Shown here: piece after piece, positions 35,425 through 45,653 of the stretch
Position numbering within the stretch: the first letter of the stretch is position 1
How the letters are laid out: every line of letters starts with the position of its first letter
NCBI RefSeq assembly: GCF_009828585.1
Contig: NZ_WSRZ01000001.1
Span: 299,382 to 363,381 of the forward strand
Reading direction: 5' to 3'
Length of the DNA: 64,000 nucleotides
Origin: Shewanella litoralis
GTDB taxonomy: Bacteria; Pseudomonadota; Gammaproteobacteria; Enterobacterales; Shewanellaceae
The notes under the pieces: model-generated
What the model was told of the DNA's origin: nothing
Seen by the model: only the letters and a program-made list of their open reading frames with translations
The model's database searches: none
Translations under genes and position numbers: made by a program

Positions 35425-36012
35425 TTACGCTGTCAAATAACAGCACTTTTTATATTTAACACCACTTCCGCAAGCGCAAGGGTCATTTCTCTTTTGCTTT
35501 TTTGGCGCTGGCGGCTTAGGCGGAGCTAATTTTTGAATTGATTTCTCAATTGAGCGTTCAATAATGTGTTCTATCTCTTTTTCGGGGACAGGTTCATCTT
35601 TAAACGTTCCGTAGGCCGTAATTAGTAACCCAATAGCCGCTAGAATGATTCCGATAAACCCGTACAACTCAGATCTTGTTTGTGGCAATACAGAAGCGAA
35701 ACCTGTTAACTCTGGCACTGCTTCTTGAATATTTGTTTGGACTTGTTCTTTTGATAGGTTTTTCTTTTGCGCTTCAACTAATACAGCCGATAGTTGTTGT
35801 AACTGCTCAATGGTCTTGATACTACCCTGCAGCAATTTTATAGCGTTACCAGTAATATCATATACGCCATCAGGTACATGCCCTATACCGCCGCAGTTTG
35901 GGCAAGGGCCAGCTTGAGTTCCACTTAGAGTTACGTTCCTACAGCTTTCAAATACGAAACCAGAACCAAATACAGCTCCACAGTTATCGCAAAATGCTGG
36001 CATCTCTGGCAT
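35425..36012 (-). CDS. Zinc-ribbon / SEC-C protein with TM helix (probable cassette gene)
   Basis: The 195-residue protein has an N-terminal zinc ribbon (CDNCG at about 8-12, CPNCGG at about 37-42). A coiled-coil-like region (about 60-95), a hydrophobic helix (about 118-136) and a Lys/Pro-rich linker follow. The C-terminal SEC-C motif is CACGSGVKYKKCC (about 179-191). Such SEC-C proteins are often accessory. AAGGAAGCC precedes the ATG, and GTTAACT (a near GTTRRRY) lies 15 bases upstream. Its stop abuts the attC site. Function unknown. Confidence 0.78.
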   Translation of the reverse strand: MPEMPAFCDNCGAVFGSGFVFESCRNVTLSGTQAGPCPNCGGIGHVPDGVYDITGNAIKLLQGSIKTIEQLQQLSAVLVEAQKKNLSKEQVQTNIQEAVPELTGFASVLPQTRSELYGFIGIILAAIGLLITAYGTFKDEPVPEKEIEHIIERSIEKSIQKLAPPKPPAPKKQKRNDPCACGSGVKYKKCCYLTA

Positions 36013-36457
36013 AAGGCTTCCTTGAAAGTTAACAGCTCATTGAACGACCAAATAAATTTAAAGCCGACCCTTTAAGTTATTGATTAATATCATCCTACAT
36101 TTACTATCTCATTGATGTAAAGCAGTTTTATTTAACTCCACTCACAAATAAAAGCGAGCTTGTGCGTTCAAAGCGAGCTCAATATTCAACAAAAATAAAA
36201 AACTTTAATTTCAATACATTACAACATTCACGATTTATTAATCGTACAACTTTAGTTTACTTATTAGCCGATTCAACTTAAAAATATGTCAAAAAACATT
36301 ACAGCTGATTTGATACACTGTACACACTTCATAAAGGTGGGAAACATGGCTGACGCCGGATATTTATCCGACATTTGCTAATCCAGTTACAGATGGGGTG
36401 TAAAGCTGGGCGAAGCGCCACAACATCAGTGGCCGCAGGCCATAAGCAAAACAACAG
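36013..36457. other. 445-base gap with a repeat fragment
   Basis: The region is mostly AT-rich and non-coding. At 36407-36445, in the reverse orientation, is a fragment of the intergenic repeat (GGGCGAAGCGCCAC and GGCCGCAGGCCATAA). The motif GTTAACT (36027-36033, minus strand) may mark the cassette boundary. Upstream parts show no recognisable gene. Confidence 0.5.
36407..36445 (-). repeat. Reverse fragment of the hairpin repeat
   Basis: On the minus strand it reads TTATGGCCTGCGGCCACTG... and GTGGCGCTTCGCCCA, matching the central palindromic block of copies A and B over about 38 bases with few changes. Confidence 0.65.
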
Positions 36458-37231
36458 TTAATTAAATTTTTCCACCGCTCTGCATTTAGGAAAACTTGAA
36501 CAGCCCCAAAATGTAGACCCTGCATTTTGGCCTTTTTTAGCTTCACGTAACACCATATATGAGCCACACTTTGTGCAAAGCTTTTGGTCAGTTTTTTGCT
36601 TAATGATTTCTTTAACATGCACTTTATGAGCCTGGTTTGTTGCAAACCCTCGCGCTAAACAACCAGATTCAATATTGTTGATTATGTCTAAAACTTGCTG
36701 CGGATCCAGTAACTCAACAGAATGTGAACGAATGTATGACAAGCAACCACTTGCATGAGTGACATTGTCCGGCATATCCGTTTTAAACTCACTCTTACCG
36801 ATAAATACCACCACAGAAAAGAGTGCATCAATATTGATATTGAGCAGCGCTTCTAGTGTTTTAAGATGTTTATAATTTTGATGAATTGGATTTTGAAATT
36901 TAGATGAGTAGTGATAAATTTTCTGCGTCCACTGCTTTTCGTTGGCTGAGCCGAAAATCCATCCTTTCATGTTTTTTGTTTCTACAATAAACACTCCAAA
37001 TTGAGACACGACAATATGATCAATTTGAGTGGTGCCATTGTCGGTTGGCAGAGTAATATTTTTAAGCCTGTGATACTCGTTCTTCGGTAATCTCTTGAGT
37101 AACATATTGACCTGAAACTCACCCCAAAGACCTTTAAACCAAGGTGTTGTGGTGATATAGGTCAATAAAATAACAGGGAATATATACCAAACCTGTAGAG
37201 CAGCATTAATTAAGATTTCAATTAAACCCAC
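36458..37231 (-). CDS. NERD-domain protein with C4 zinc finger
   Basis: The 257-residue protein has an N-terminal membrane helix (about 8-28) and a NERD nuclease-related domain (about 33-155) with GLWGEFQVNMLL, TQIDHIVVSQFGVFIVETKN and an NPIHQNYKHLKTL segment. A C-terminal topoisomerase-type zinc finger (CTKCGSYMVLRE...FWGCSSFPKC) completes it. NERD proteins have the PD-(D/E)xK-like pattern (D, E-T-K). The start is GTG with AAGGAT upstream. It is next to the cassette-like genes and may be defence-related, though this is inference. Confidence 0.85.
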   Translation of the reverse strand: MGLIEILINAALQVWYIFPVILLTYITTTPWFKGLWGEFQVNMLLKRLPKNEYHRLKNITLPTDNGTTQIDHIVVSQFGVFIVETKNMKGWIFGSANEKQWTQKIYHYSSKFQNPIHQNYKHLKTLEALLNINIDALFSVVVFIGKSEFKTDMPDNVTHASGCLSYIRSHSVELLDPQQVLDIINNIESGCLARGFATNQAHKVHVKEIIKQKTDQKLCTKCGSYMVLREAKKGQNAGSTFWGCSSFPKCRAVEKFN

Positions 37232-37278
37232 AGCAATATCCTTATCTTTGATGCTTAATCACTGCTATTTCAACACCA

Positions 37279-38055
37279 CTATTTCATCGCGGCTTTCACA
37301 TACACATCAAAGCGATTCTTTTTCGTTGCGATAACCATGCTGGGTTTTACCCCGTCGAGATCTTCAGCATAATCGGGGCGTTTTACCACGACGCGTTTGG
37401 TGGCCAGTGCCATTGCGGGGGCTAATAAGCCATCGGCGTCTAGGTCGGCACCGACTAAGGTTTGAAATACGCGCATTTCTTTTTTAACTAAAGCTGACTT
37501 TTCACGATGTGGGTACATGGGGTCGAGGTAAACCACATCGATTTCAGTGGCCGATGATTGAGCGGCGTTAGCTAATGCTGTCAAACTTGAACCGTGAAAT
37601 AAGCTCATCAAATCCTGCATCCACTGGCCGATTTCAGCGTCTTCATAAGCGCGGCGTAGGCCGTCTTCTAATAATGCAGCAACCACAGGGTGGCGCTCCA
37701 CCATAATAACTTTGCAACCTAGGCTTGCCAATACAAACGCATCGCGGCCTAGGCCTGCTGTGCCATCGACAACCGTTGGCGTTACGCCTTGCTTTAACCC
37801 GACCGCTTTGGCGATAGACTGGCCGCGCCCGCCACCAAATTTGCGTCGATGTGCCACAGCGCCTGATACAAAATCAACGTTAATGCCATCTAATTTGGGT
37901 TCATCTCGTTTATACAAACTCAAACAGTTTTGCTCAAAGCGCAATTCAAATGCGGCGTCTTTGTCCCACACTAATTGCCAGCGGCTGGCGATATCAACCA
38001 ATGTTGGGTACTGCTGATTAAAGAAAATAGGTGTCTGTAACAAGATAAATACCAT
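37279..38055 (-). CDS. rsmJ: 16S rRNA (guanine1516-N2)-methyltransferase RsmJ
   Basis: The 258-residue protein has the RsmJ core [24 protein letters not shown], the SAM-binding [17 protein letters not shown] (about 97-113) and the catalytic DPMYP motif. It methylates G1516 of 16S rRNA. Length and conservation are normal. The N-terminal about 20 residues differ from E. coli and the start may be a little inward. It is transcribed away from rlmJ; both are core genes. Confidence 0.93.
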   Translation of the reverse strand: MVFILLQTPIFFNQQYPTLVDIASRWQLVWDKDAAFELRFEQNCLSLYKRDEPKLDGINVDFVSGAVAHRRKFGGGRGQSIAKAVGLKQGVTPTVVDGTAGLGRDAFVLASLGCKVIMVERHPVVAALLEDGLRRAYEDAEIGQWMQDLMSLFHGSSLTALANAAQSSATEIDVVYLDPMYPHREKSALVKKEMRVFQTLVGADLDADGLLAPAMALATKRVVVKRPDYAEDLDGVKPSMVIATKKNRFDVYVKAAMK

Positions 38056-38184
38056 GCCAATGTAAGAAACAATGCCATTATGCCAAAAGCCATCAGCAGT
38101 GAATACCTATACCTCACGCCTGAGAAAACTTATAATGATGGTATTACACAGTTTTTACTGTTCATTTAGTTAATGGAAATACCC

Positions 38185-39030
38185 ATGCTTAGTTATCGCC
38201 ACGGTTACCATGCTGGCAATTATGCCGATGTGCTTAAACATTCAATGCTTATACAAGCATTAAAAGCCATGCAGAAAAAAGCAAAGCCATATGTGTATAT
38301 CGACACTCATGCAGGCGCTGGGGCGTATTCATTAACCGATGAGTACTCACAAAAAACCGGTGAGTATTTAGATGGCGTGGCCAAACTGTGGGACCACGAA
38401 AACCTGCCACAAGCCCTGGCTGATTACGTTGACGCTGTGCGCCATTTTAATGCCGAATATGATGGTGAGTTAGCGGTATATCCTGGCTCACCGGCGTTTG
38501 TTGATGTAGAGCTGCGTCCACAAGATCGCATGGTATTACACGAGCTACATTCAACCGACCATGAGTTACTTGAAAGTTACTTTATTCAAGACAAACAAGT
38601 GAAAGTGATTAACGACGATGGTTTAGCTGGATTAATTGCTGCCGTACCGCCATTGGAGCGCCGCGGGGTGATTTTGATTGATCCAAGTTATGAAATTAAA
38701 ACCGATTATATTGATGTGGCAGAAACCCTGATTAAAGCCCATAAACGCTTTGCTACGGGTATTTTTATATTGTGGTATCCGGTGGTAAAACGTGAGCAAA
38801 CAGAAGCCATGCTGACACTGCTTAAAAATAGCGGCATAAAAAAACAGCTGCGTATTGAGCAAGCCATTAATGCCGATAGCGATGAGTTTGGCATGACAGC
38901 CGCCGGTTTGTGGGTGATTAATCCGCCGTGGCAAATGGATGTTATGGCCAAAGAAACATTAGATTACTTAGCGCCTTTATTAGGCCATGCCGACGGTTAC
39001 ACAACAGTAAAATGGGAAGTCGGCGAGTAG
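38185..39030 (+). CDS. rlmJ: 23S rRNA (adenine2030-N6)-methyltransferase RlmJ
   Basis: The 281-residue protein opens with MLSYRHGYHAGNYADVLKH, the exact start expected for RlmJ, so the ATG at 38185 is chosen over one 12 bases upstream. The motif DPSYE (IDPSYEIKTDY) provides the N6-adenine MTase catalytic DPPY-like site. It methylates A2030 in 23S rRNA and is important for use of extracellular DNA in E. coli. A strong terminator follows. Confidence 0.93.
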   Translation: MLSYRHGYHAGNYADVLKHSMLIQALKAMQKKAKPYVYIDTHAGAGAYSLTDEYSQKTGEYLDGVAKLWDHENLPQALADYVDAVRHFNAEYDGELAVYPGSPAFVDVELRPQDRMVLHELHSTDHELLESYFIQDKQVKVINDDGLAGLIAAVPPLERRGVILIDPSYEIKTDYIDVAETLIKAHKRFATGIFILWYPVVKREQTEAMLTLLKNSGIKKQLRIEQAINADSDEFGMTAAGLWVINPPWQMDVMAKETLDYLAPLLGHADGYTTVKWEVGE

Positions 39031-39045
39031 CCTCAATTAGATAAT

Positions 39046-39082
39046 AAAAAGCCCGGTGCATGTTGATGCTCCGGGCTTTTTT
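39046..39082. terminator. Bidirectional terminator
   Basis: AAAAAGCCCGG-GCAT, a short loop, then ATGC-CCGGGCTTTTTT, between the convergent rlmJ and M28 peptidase genes. T runs exist on both strands. Confidence 0.85.
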
Positions 39083-39088
39083 ATAGCA

Positions 39089-40522
39089 TTATTTAAAAAA
39101 TGCGCCTGTAGCCCCAGGGAATACCACTGGGCTGACATTGCCATTGGCAGCAACACTTGCCACGCCAAATAAATAATTATCAATCACTAGATTATCCAGA
39201 GTAAAGGTATTCACCTTGCCCACATAGCGGCTGTGGGTCCACTCTGGTGCGGTGGTTGAGCGCCAATACACCCGATAACCCACCACAGTTTCATCACCGC
39301 TTTTTTGCCAACTTAACGTAGTACTGGGTGACACCTGGCCTTCAATACTCACCTTAGATGGCGGTGCAGGTGCCCATGCCTGGGCGGCTAAGCTAATTGC
39401 GTTTAATGCAGTAAGTTTGGCGTTAAACTCAAAATCGACGCCTTCAATGACATCGCCGTAAGCAATGCCGTTTTCAACCCGAATATCCTGATGCTGGCGG
39501 TCGTAATGCTCATTGGTTTCCATAATGCGCACCGCAGGTAAACCAGCCTGATTAAACGGTAAGTGGTGTCCACCACGGCCAAATCGGTCGAGACGATACA
39601 CTAACATGACGTCGAGGTTTGTCATGTACTGGTCGGCCAATGATTTGATTTTACGGGCTAAATTACGTGAGGCAGAATCGTTTTCGCCGCCACTAAAATA
39701 TCGCGCTTTGGCTTCTTCGGCGGTTTCGGCAAAGCGTACGCCTTCAGAAAAAACTCGCACACTACTGTTATTTATTACGCCATTAATTCCTGCAATGTTA
39801 CCTATCATGTCGTTATTAAGCACAGCTTGTACTTGCCAACCTTGTGCTTTGGCATAGTCGGCTAAAATATTGCCGCCGTACAGGCCTTGCTCTTCACCCG
39901 ACAGGGCTGCGTACACTATGGTGCCGTTAAACTGATATTTAGATAACACCCGCGCGGCTTCAATTGCACCGGCTACACCGGAGGCATTATCGTTGGCACC
40001 TGGCGAAATCGAGGTAGCATCAAGCACGTCAGTGACCCGCGAATCAATATCACCGCTCATCATCACCACACGTTTAGGGTCTGTGTTACCGCGCTGAATG
40101 GCAATAACGTTAACCACCTCGGTAGGCTTAGCAATGCGCTTACCTTCTACAGTATTGGCTACTGTTACCACTTCGAGGCAACCACCACACTCTTTTGAAA
40201 TACGCTTAAATTCGGCTTCAATCCAGCGTCTTGCAGCGCCAATGCCTTGGGTGTCTGATTGCGTGTCCGACATGGTATGGCGAGTACCAAAATCAACTAG
40301 AGTGCGAATATCTTGTTCGATACGCTGCGCTTGTGGCGCATTAGCAATGTCGTATAAGCGCATGTCTTCTTGCGACGGCGCCATTAAAGATGGCTCAGCG
40401 GCTATTGCCGGAACGGCCACAGCGCCAAAGATTAATAAACCCGCCATGCCCGCTAAACAATAGCCACTATTTCGGCTAAGTTTGACGCGCTTTGGCTGTG
40501 CTTTATGAATAAAATGCTTCAT
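39089..40522 (-). CDS. Exported M28 metallopeptidase with C-terminal fibronectin-like domain
   Basis: The 477-residue precursor has a signal sequence (about 20-42, AIAA). Zinc-site candidates are D178 (GANDNASG), E210/E211 (SGEEQG), D238 (NNDMIGN) and H319/H320 (GRGGHHLPF). The first M28 ligand, normally His in GHxD, is D158 here (SGDIDSR). A fibronectin-like region (about 390-470) follows. Likely an aminopeptidase of the cell envelope. The His-to-Asp change appears in some related bacterial proteins and may tune the metal site. It shares the strand with the transglycosylase gene just upstream. Confidence 0.82.
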   Translation of the reverse strand: MKHFIHKAQPKRVKLSRNSGYCLAGMAGLLIFGAVAVPAIAAEPSLMAPSQEDMRLYDIANAPQAQRIEQDIRTLVDFGTRHTMSDTQSDTQGIGAARRWIEAEFKRISKECGGCLEVVTVANTVEGKRIAKPTEVVNVIAIQRGNTDPKRVVMMSGDIDSRVTDVLDATSISPGANDNASGVAGAIEAARVLSKYQFNGTIVYAALSGEEQGLYGGNILADYAKAQGWQVQAVLNNDMIGNIAGINGVINNSSVRVFSEGVRFAETAEEAKARYFSGGENDSASRNLARKIKSLADQYMTNLDVMLVYRLDRFGRGGHHLPFNQAGLPAVRIMETNEHYDRQHQDIRVENGIAYGDVIEGVDFEFNAKLTALNAISLAAQAWAPAPPSKVSIEGQVSPSTTLSWQKSGDETVVGYRVYWRSTTAPEWTHSRYVGKVNTFTLDNLVIDNYLFGVASVAANGNVSPVVFPGATGAFFK

Positions 40523-40537
40523 GAATAAAGACCTTAA

Positions 40538-41506
40538 TTAACTGGCTAATGCTTTTTGATAGCGTTTGAATAATATTTTTACGCGCTTCACATAGGCCTG
40601 AGTTTCAGGGTATGGCGGAATGCCACTGTATTGAGTAACGGTACTTGGGCCGGCATTGTACGCGGCGCACGCTAAGTCTAGATCACCATTAAATTGGGCT
40701 AACAATTGCGCTAAATAGCGGCTACCACCACGAATATTTTGTTGGGCATTTAACGGGTTATCAACGCCCATATCACTGGCAGTACCGGGCATTAATTGCA
40801 TTAACCCTTTGGCGCCCGCTTTTGAAACCGCACCGGGCTTAAACGCCGATTCGGCATGGATCACCGCTCTGATTAATGCTGGATCTAACTGATATTTGTG
40901 TGCGGCTAATGCCACATCGGTGGCAAAATGCGAGGTAAATAACGGGATTTTGTACCAGTCGATAGTGGAGTCTGGGCGACAGGCAAAGCATTCATACAGC
41001 AACACTTGATAATCGGCATCTAACGGCTGCTGATCACTAAACACCATAATCCCGTTGGCTTGTTTGTATTGGTACACTTTACGTTTTTCGACGCCTAAAT
41101 CACTGACAATACCGTTTTCAGAATACTGGGCTTTCACTTTAGGCTTACGTGTTACAGAAGACGATTGGCTCAGCTGATAATCGTTGGTTAACGTTCGTGG
41201 TTGTGGTTTATCGCCAACATAACCGCCATTAAGCGATAATTGATCGTTAATGGATTTAGGGGGGCTTTGGTTCAGTACGTTAAATGCTTCAAGGGTGGGT
41301 TTATGACTATTACCCTGTTCGTTGTGCTGTGTCGGCTTTAACTGCAGCTGCTTTTTTTCGGTGGGCTCCTCAGCACGATATTTCGCTGTTATTTGTGGTT
41401 TTGTGGTTTCTTCGACCTGGGGATAAACCACTTGTTTAGCGTGCACTTGCGTTGCACAAAAGAGCAATACGATAACTAATAGCGTCAACTCATTACGCCA
41501 CAACAT
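40538..41506 (-). CDS. Lytic transglycosylase (SLT) with DUF4124-like linker
   Basis: The ATG at 41506 (after AGGAAT) yields a signal peptide (LLVIVLLFCATQVHA) and about 322 residues; a longer frame into the upstream gene lacks support. A DUF4124-like segment (about 140-175, QYKQANGIMVFSDQQP) leads to the SLT domain (about 200-320) with ESAFKPGAVSKAGAKGLMQL, the catalytic Glu in HAESAF, and AAYNAGPSTV. It cleaves peptidoglycan in the periplasm. The gene begins 4 bases after the LemA-like gene, so it is in the same operon. Confidence 0.87.
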   Translation of the reverse strand: MLWRNELTLLVIVLLFCATQVHAKQVVYPQVEETTKPQITAKYRAEEPTEKKQLQLKPTQHNEQGNSHKPTLEAFNVLNQSPPKSINDQLSLNGGYVGDKPQPRTLTNDYQLSQSSSVTRKPKVKAQYSENGIVSDLGVEKRKVYQYKQANGIMVFSDQQPLDADYQVLLYECFACRPDSTIDWYKIPLFTSHFATDVALAAHKYQLDPALIRAVIHAESAFKPGAVSKAGAKGLMQLMPGTASDMGVDNPLNAQQNIRGGSRYLAQLLAQFNGDLDLACAAYNAGPSTVTQYSGIPPYPETQAYVKRVKILFKRYQKALAS

Positions 41507-41510
41507 CGAA

Positions 41511-42050
41511 TTATTCCTGCACTTGATCAAATATCGGCATTGGCGCGATACGGGCAAATTTGGCAACGGCAGAACCAGGAAAAATCTTAACGCCACTGTT
41601 AAGTTCATCTACCGCTTTACGGTAAAAGTCTTCCGCGTGAACAAAGTCGAGCTCGAGTTGTAAATACTCGGCCAGTTGCTCGGTACACAGTTTGTCTTTA
41701 TTTACCGTAGACAATAGCGACTCTAAACCTTGATCGATTTGTTGCCATGCTGCAATCGATACCGACAATGAACCACCAGCCACATTTGATTCTTCAATCG
41801 GTTGTTGCCAATCATGTTCGGGTTGTAGCTGTTTTAGCTGCTCCAACTGTGCTTGTTGGTCATCGGTTAACGGACGTGGGTAGGAGGGTTTTTCCTGGCA
41901 CAGCTCGGTAAAGAGCGCCAGTCTTCTATCTATTTTTGCGTCAATCACTTTGAGCGCTTCAATGGCTGAAGTGCGTTTTTTAAGTAAACTAGCATACCAA
42001 AGATAGGCCAGAATCGCGGCTAAAGTGAGGCTAATAAATAGCGCCTGCAT
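41511..42050 (-). CDS. LemA-like membrane-anchored protein
   Basis: The 179-residue protein has an N-terminal helix (about 2-20) and a long helical-bundle body. The C-terminal segment FYRKAVDELNSGVKIFPGSAVAKF is the LemA-type ending (here separated only by one residue from the rest). LemA-family proteins are membrane-anchored helical bundles of poorly known role. GGAAG precedes the ATG. It leads the operon with the transglycosylase and M28 peptidase. Confidence 0.68.
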   Translation of the reverse strand: MQALFISLTLAAILAYLWYASLLKKRTSAIEALKVIDAKIDRRLALFTELCQEKPSYPRPLTDDQQAQLEQLKQLQPEHDWQQPIEESNVAGGSLSVSIAAWQQIDQGLESLLSTVNKDKLCTEQLAEYLQLELDFVHAEDFYRKAVDELNSGVKIFPGSAVAKFARIAPMPIFDQVQE

Positions 42051-42488
42051 GGTGACTTCCTTTATTATTGTTATTCACTATCATAATCATTATTTAATCA
42101 AAAGTTCATCTTTATCGGCAATATCTTCGCTAAAAAATAACCACAAAAGTGTTTATCTGTACAAATAGATGTTAAAAAACTGTTTTGATTAAGATCTTAA
42201 TCATAACACAAATATTGATTTTAATCTGGATGATATTTGCACAGTTAAAATTTTAATCATCATTTTTATCAATAACCTAAAGCATAATTTATCAGGGTGT
42301 TTTTTAAACACTTTTTAAGTTTACTCTATTTAAATAAGCCCATTAGCGACTTTTAAGTATCATTTAATCACTGTTAATCTTCTTTTTACTCGCTATGCGC
42401 TTTTTAGCTAAATCCAAATATAAATACATATTGCTACAGGCACAAAAAAGCCCAGTTTATCTGGGCTTTTTCACAATGAGGTTAACGA
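42051..42488. other. 438-base AT-rich intergenic region
   Basis: It contains the LemA operon promoter region and, at 42444-42471, the terminator of the acrAB operon. Between these no gene, repeat or clear operator is recognised; the DNA is very AT-rich with several TTAATC or GATTAA steps. Confidence 0.5.
42444..42471. terminator. Terminator of the RND operon
   Basis: AAAAAAGCCCAG pairs with CTGGGCTTTTT across five bases, just downstream (minus strand) of the RND permease stop. Confidence 0.8.
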
Positions 42489-45400
42489 TTAAATCGATTT
42501 TCTATCGTTATCGACTTTTTCGTCGTCTTCTTCGCTTGGTTTTTCACGCTTACTAAAGATGCGCTCAACCACCACAAAGAATAACGGTACAAAGAAAATA
42601 CCCAGGAATGTCGATGACATCATCCCGCCCAGTACAGCCGTACCAATGGCGTTTTGACTGCCTGAACCTACACCCGAGCTAATGGCTAATGGCACTACAC
42701 CTAAACCAAAGGCCAATGATGTCATTAAAATTGGACGTAAGCGCACTCTTACAGCGTGCAGCGTAGCCTCAATTAAACCTGAGCCTTTTTCGTAGTATTC
42801 TTTGGCAAACTCCACAATCAAAATGGCGTTTTTGGTTGCCAAGCCAACCGTGGTTAACAAGCCTACCTGGAAGAATACGTCGTTAGGTAAGCCGCGACCA
42901 TTCATGGCCAGTAATGCACCAATAATACCCAGTGGTACTACAAGAATTACCGACAGTGGCACCGACCAGCTCTCGTACAATGCAGCAAGTACCAGGAATA
43001 CAATCAAAATAGACAGTGCATACAATGCTGGTGCCTGGTTGCCCGACAAACGTTCTTCGTACGACAAGCCGTTCCACTCTAAACCAAAGCCTGGAGGTAA
43101 TTGTTTGGCCATTTCTTCTAGCGCATCCATTGCAGCCCCAGTACTGTAGCCTTGCACTGTCGCACCTTGAATATTGACCGCAGGCACACCGTTAAAACGC
43201 TGTAATTGCGGAGAACCTATTTCCCATTCGCCTGAAGAAAACGCGGAAAACGGCACCATCTCACCAAGACTATTACGCACATACCAGGTATCTAGGTCGC
43301 TTGGCTGCATACGGTATTTTGCATCACCCTGCACGTACACCTTTTTCACGCGACCGCGGTCAATAAAATCATTAACGTAAGAGCCGCCCAACGCGGTTGC
43401 CATCACGCTATTGACGCTACTAATATCAATGTCCAAAGCACGCAGTTTGCCGTGATCGATATTGATATGGTACATAGGCGCATCTTCTTGACCGTTTGGT
43501 CTTACCCCGACTAAATTAGGGTTTTGCGCAGCCATACCAAGCAATTGATTACGCGCCTCAATCAACTTATCGTGGCCCTGGCCATTCAAGTCTTTTAAGT
43601 ACACATCAAAACCAGTCGCGTTACCGAGCTCAATCACCGATGGCGGTACAAAGGCGAACACTAACGCTTCTTTAATTTGCATAAAGCGCCCCATTGCACG
43701 GCCTGCTAATGATTGTACATCTTCACCAGGCGCTTCACGGGTTGACCAATCTTTTAAACTTATAAACGCAATACCCATATTTTGACCAGAACCAGCAAAA
43801 CTAAACCCGGCTACGGTAAATACGGAATTAACAATATCTTTTTCTTCATTTAGATAGAAATCAGATACTTGATTCAATACTTTTACGGTACTTTCCTGGG
43901 TTGAGTTGGTTGGCAAAATCGCCTGGGTAAACAAGATACCTTGGTCTTCATCTGGCAAGAATGCCGTAGGCATACGCAAGAAAATCCAACCCACCGCGAT
44001 AACCAAACCAATGTAAATCAGCATCACTCTGAATGAGCGCTTTAAAATACTGCCAACGCTAGACTCGTAACGCGAGGTCATTGCATCAAACTTGCGATTA
44101 AACCAGCCAAAAAACCCTGTATCTGCATGGGTATGGCCTTTTTTAATTGGTTTTAACATGGTGGCACATAGTGCTGGTGTTAATACAATTGCCACAAACA
44201 CAGATAACGCCATAGCCGACACAATCGTGATTGAGAACTGGCGGTAAATAACCCCGGTTGAGCCTGACATAAATGCCATAGGCACAAATACCGCAGATAG
44301 CGTTAAACCAATACCGACTAGAGCGCTGGTGATTTGGTCCATTGACTTACGGGTTGCTTCAAGTGGACTTAAGCCCTCTTCAGACATGACCCGCTCAACG
44401 TTTTCAACCACCACAATCGCATCGTCCACCAGCAAACCAATGGCCAGTACCATGGCAAACATGGTTAGGGTGTTAATGGTAAAGCCCGATGCCGACAATA
44501 CTGCAAACGTACCGAGCAGTACCACGGGTACCGCAATCGTTGGGATAAGGGTAGCCCTGAAGTTTTGCAGGAACAAATACATAATCAAGAATACCAATAC
44601 AACGGCTTCTATCAATGTGTGTACAACACCCTCAATGGATTGCTCAACAAACGGCGTGGTGTCATAGGGATAAACCACTTTTAGCCCCTGCGGGAAAAAG
44701 GCTTCCATTTCGCTAATTTTGGCTTTAATGCCCTCAGCAGTATTGAGCGCATTAGCCCCTGTTGCTAAACTAAATGCTAAACCAGAGGCAGGTTTACCGT
44801 TGTAGTATGAATCAACAGCGTAGCTTTCTGCGCCTAATTCAACTTTTGCGACATCTTCAAGGTACACATTGGCACCTGATGAGTCAGACTTAACAATAAT
44901 ACGTTTAAACTGTTCAGGCGTTTGTAATCGGCTTTGGGCCGTAATGGTCGCGTTAAGCTCTTGGCCAGCAACCGATGGTGCTCCACCTAATTGACCTGCT
45001 GATACTTGCGCATTTTGTTCGCTAATGGCCGCAGTTACATCAATGCTGGTTAAGTTGTACTGGGTCAATTTAAGCGGGTCGAGCCATATACGCATCGCGT
45101 ACTGGGCTCCAAAAAGGGTAAGCTCACCCACACCCGCCACACGACTCATAGGATCTTGAATATTAGCAGCTACATAATCGGCAATATCACTTTTGCCCAT
45201 AGAGCCATCTTCAGACACAAAGCCAAGCACCATCAAAAAGCCTGCCGTAGATTTATTAACGGTTACACCTTGTTGCTGCACTTCTGCAGGTAACAATGGG
45301 GTTGCGGCTTGTAATTTGTTTTGCACCTGTACTTGAGCGATATCAGGATCAGCTTCAGCGTTAAAGGTTAGCGTAATTGAAGCATTACCAAAGCCGTCAC

Positions 45401-45644
45401 TGGTTGATGAGATATAACGCAAATGATCAAGTCCGGTCATGCGTTGCTCAATCACCTGAGTCACTGTGTCTTCCATGGTCTTGGCTGAAGCACCAGGATA
45501 AGACGCCGTGATCACCACTGTCGGTGGCGCAATACTGGGATACTGTGCAATGGGTAAGCCTTTAATGGCTAACACACCAGCAAGCATAATTAAAATTGCG
45601 ATTACCCAGGCAAAAATAGGGCGATCAATAAAAAAGCGAGCCAT
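42489..45644 (-). CDS. acrB: RND efflux permease, AcrB/MexB type
   Basis: The 1051-residue protein has the HAE1 RND layout: [16 protein letters not shown] start, 12 membrane helices and two large periplasmic loops. The proton-relay aspartates lie in [16 protein letters not shown] of helix 4. It should form the inner-membrane trimer of a tripartite drug/dye efflux pump with the MFP just upstream and a TolC-like channel elsewhere. The gene starts 9 bases after the MFP gene. No dedicated regulator is adjacent. Confidence 0.93.
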   Translation of the reverse strand: MARFFIDRPIFAWVIAILIMLAGVLAIKGLPIAQYPSIAPPTVVITASYPGASAKTMEDTVTQVIEQRMTGLDHLRYISSTSDGFGNASITLTFNAEADPDIAQVQVQNKLQAATPLLPAEVQQQGVTVNKSTAGFLMVLGFVSEDGSMGKSDIADYVAANIQDPMSRVAGVGELTLFGAQYAMRIWLDPLKLTQYNLTSIDVTAAISEQNAQVSAGQLGGAPSVAGQELNATITAQSRLQTPEQFKRIIVKSDSSGANVYLEDVAKVELGAESYAVDSYYNGKPASGLAFSLATGANALNTAEGIKAKISEMEAFFPQGLKVVYPYDTTPFVEQSIEGVVHTLIEAVVLVFLIMYLFLQNFRATLIPTIAVPVVLLGTFAVLSASGFTINTLTMFAMVLAIGLLVDDAIVVVENVERVMSEEGLSPLEATRKSMDQITSALVGIGLTLSAVFVPMAFMSGSTGVIYRQFSITIVSAMALSVFVAIVLTPALCATMLKPIKKGHTHADTGFFGWFNRKFDAMTSRYESSVGSILKRSFRVMLIYIGLVIAVGWIFLRMPTAFLPDEDQGILFTQAILPTNSTQESTVKVLNQVSDFYLNEEKDIVNSVFTVAGFSFAGSGQNMGIAFISLKDWSTREAPGEDVQSLAGRAMGRFMQIKEALVFAFVPPSVIELGNATGFDVYLKDLNGQGHDKLIEARNQLLGMAAQNPNLVGVRPNGQEDAPMYHINIDHGKLRALDIDISSVNSVMATALGGSYVNDFIDRGRVKKVYVQGDAKYRMQPSDLDTWYVRNSLGEMVPFSAFSSGEWEIGSPQLQRFNGVPAVNIQGATVQGYSTGAAMDALEEMAKQLPPGFGLEWNGLSYEERLSGNQAPALYALSILIVFLVLAALYESWSVPLSVILVVPLGIIGALLAMNGRGLPNDVFFQVGLLTTVGLATKNAILIVEFAKEYYEKGSGLIEATLHAVRVRLRPILMTSLAFGLGVVPLAISSGVGSGSQNAIGTAVLGGMMSSTFLGIFFVPLFFVVVERIFSKREKPSEEDDEKVDNDRKSI

Positions 45645-45653
45645 AATTTATCC

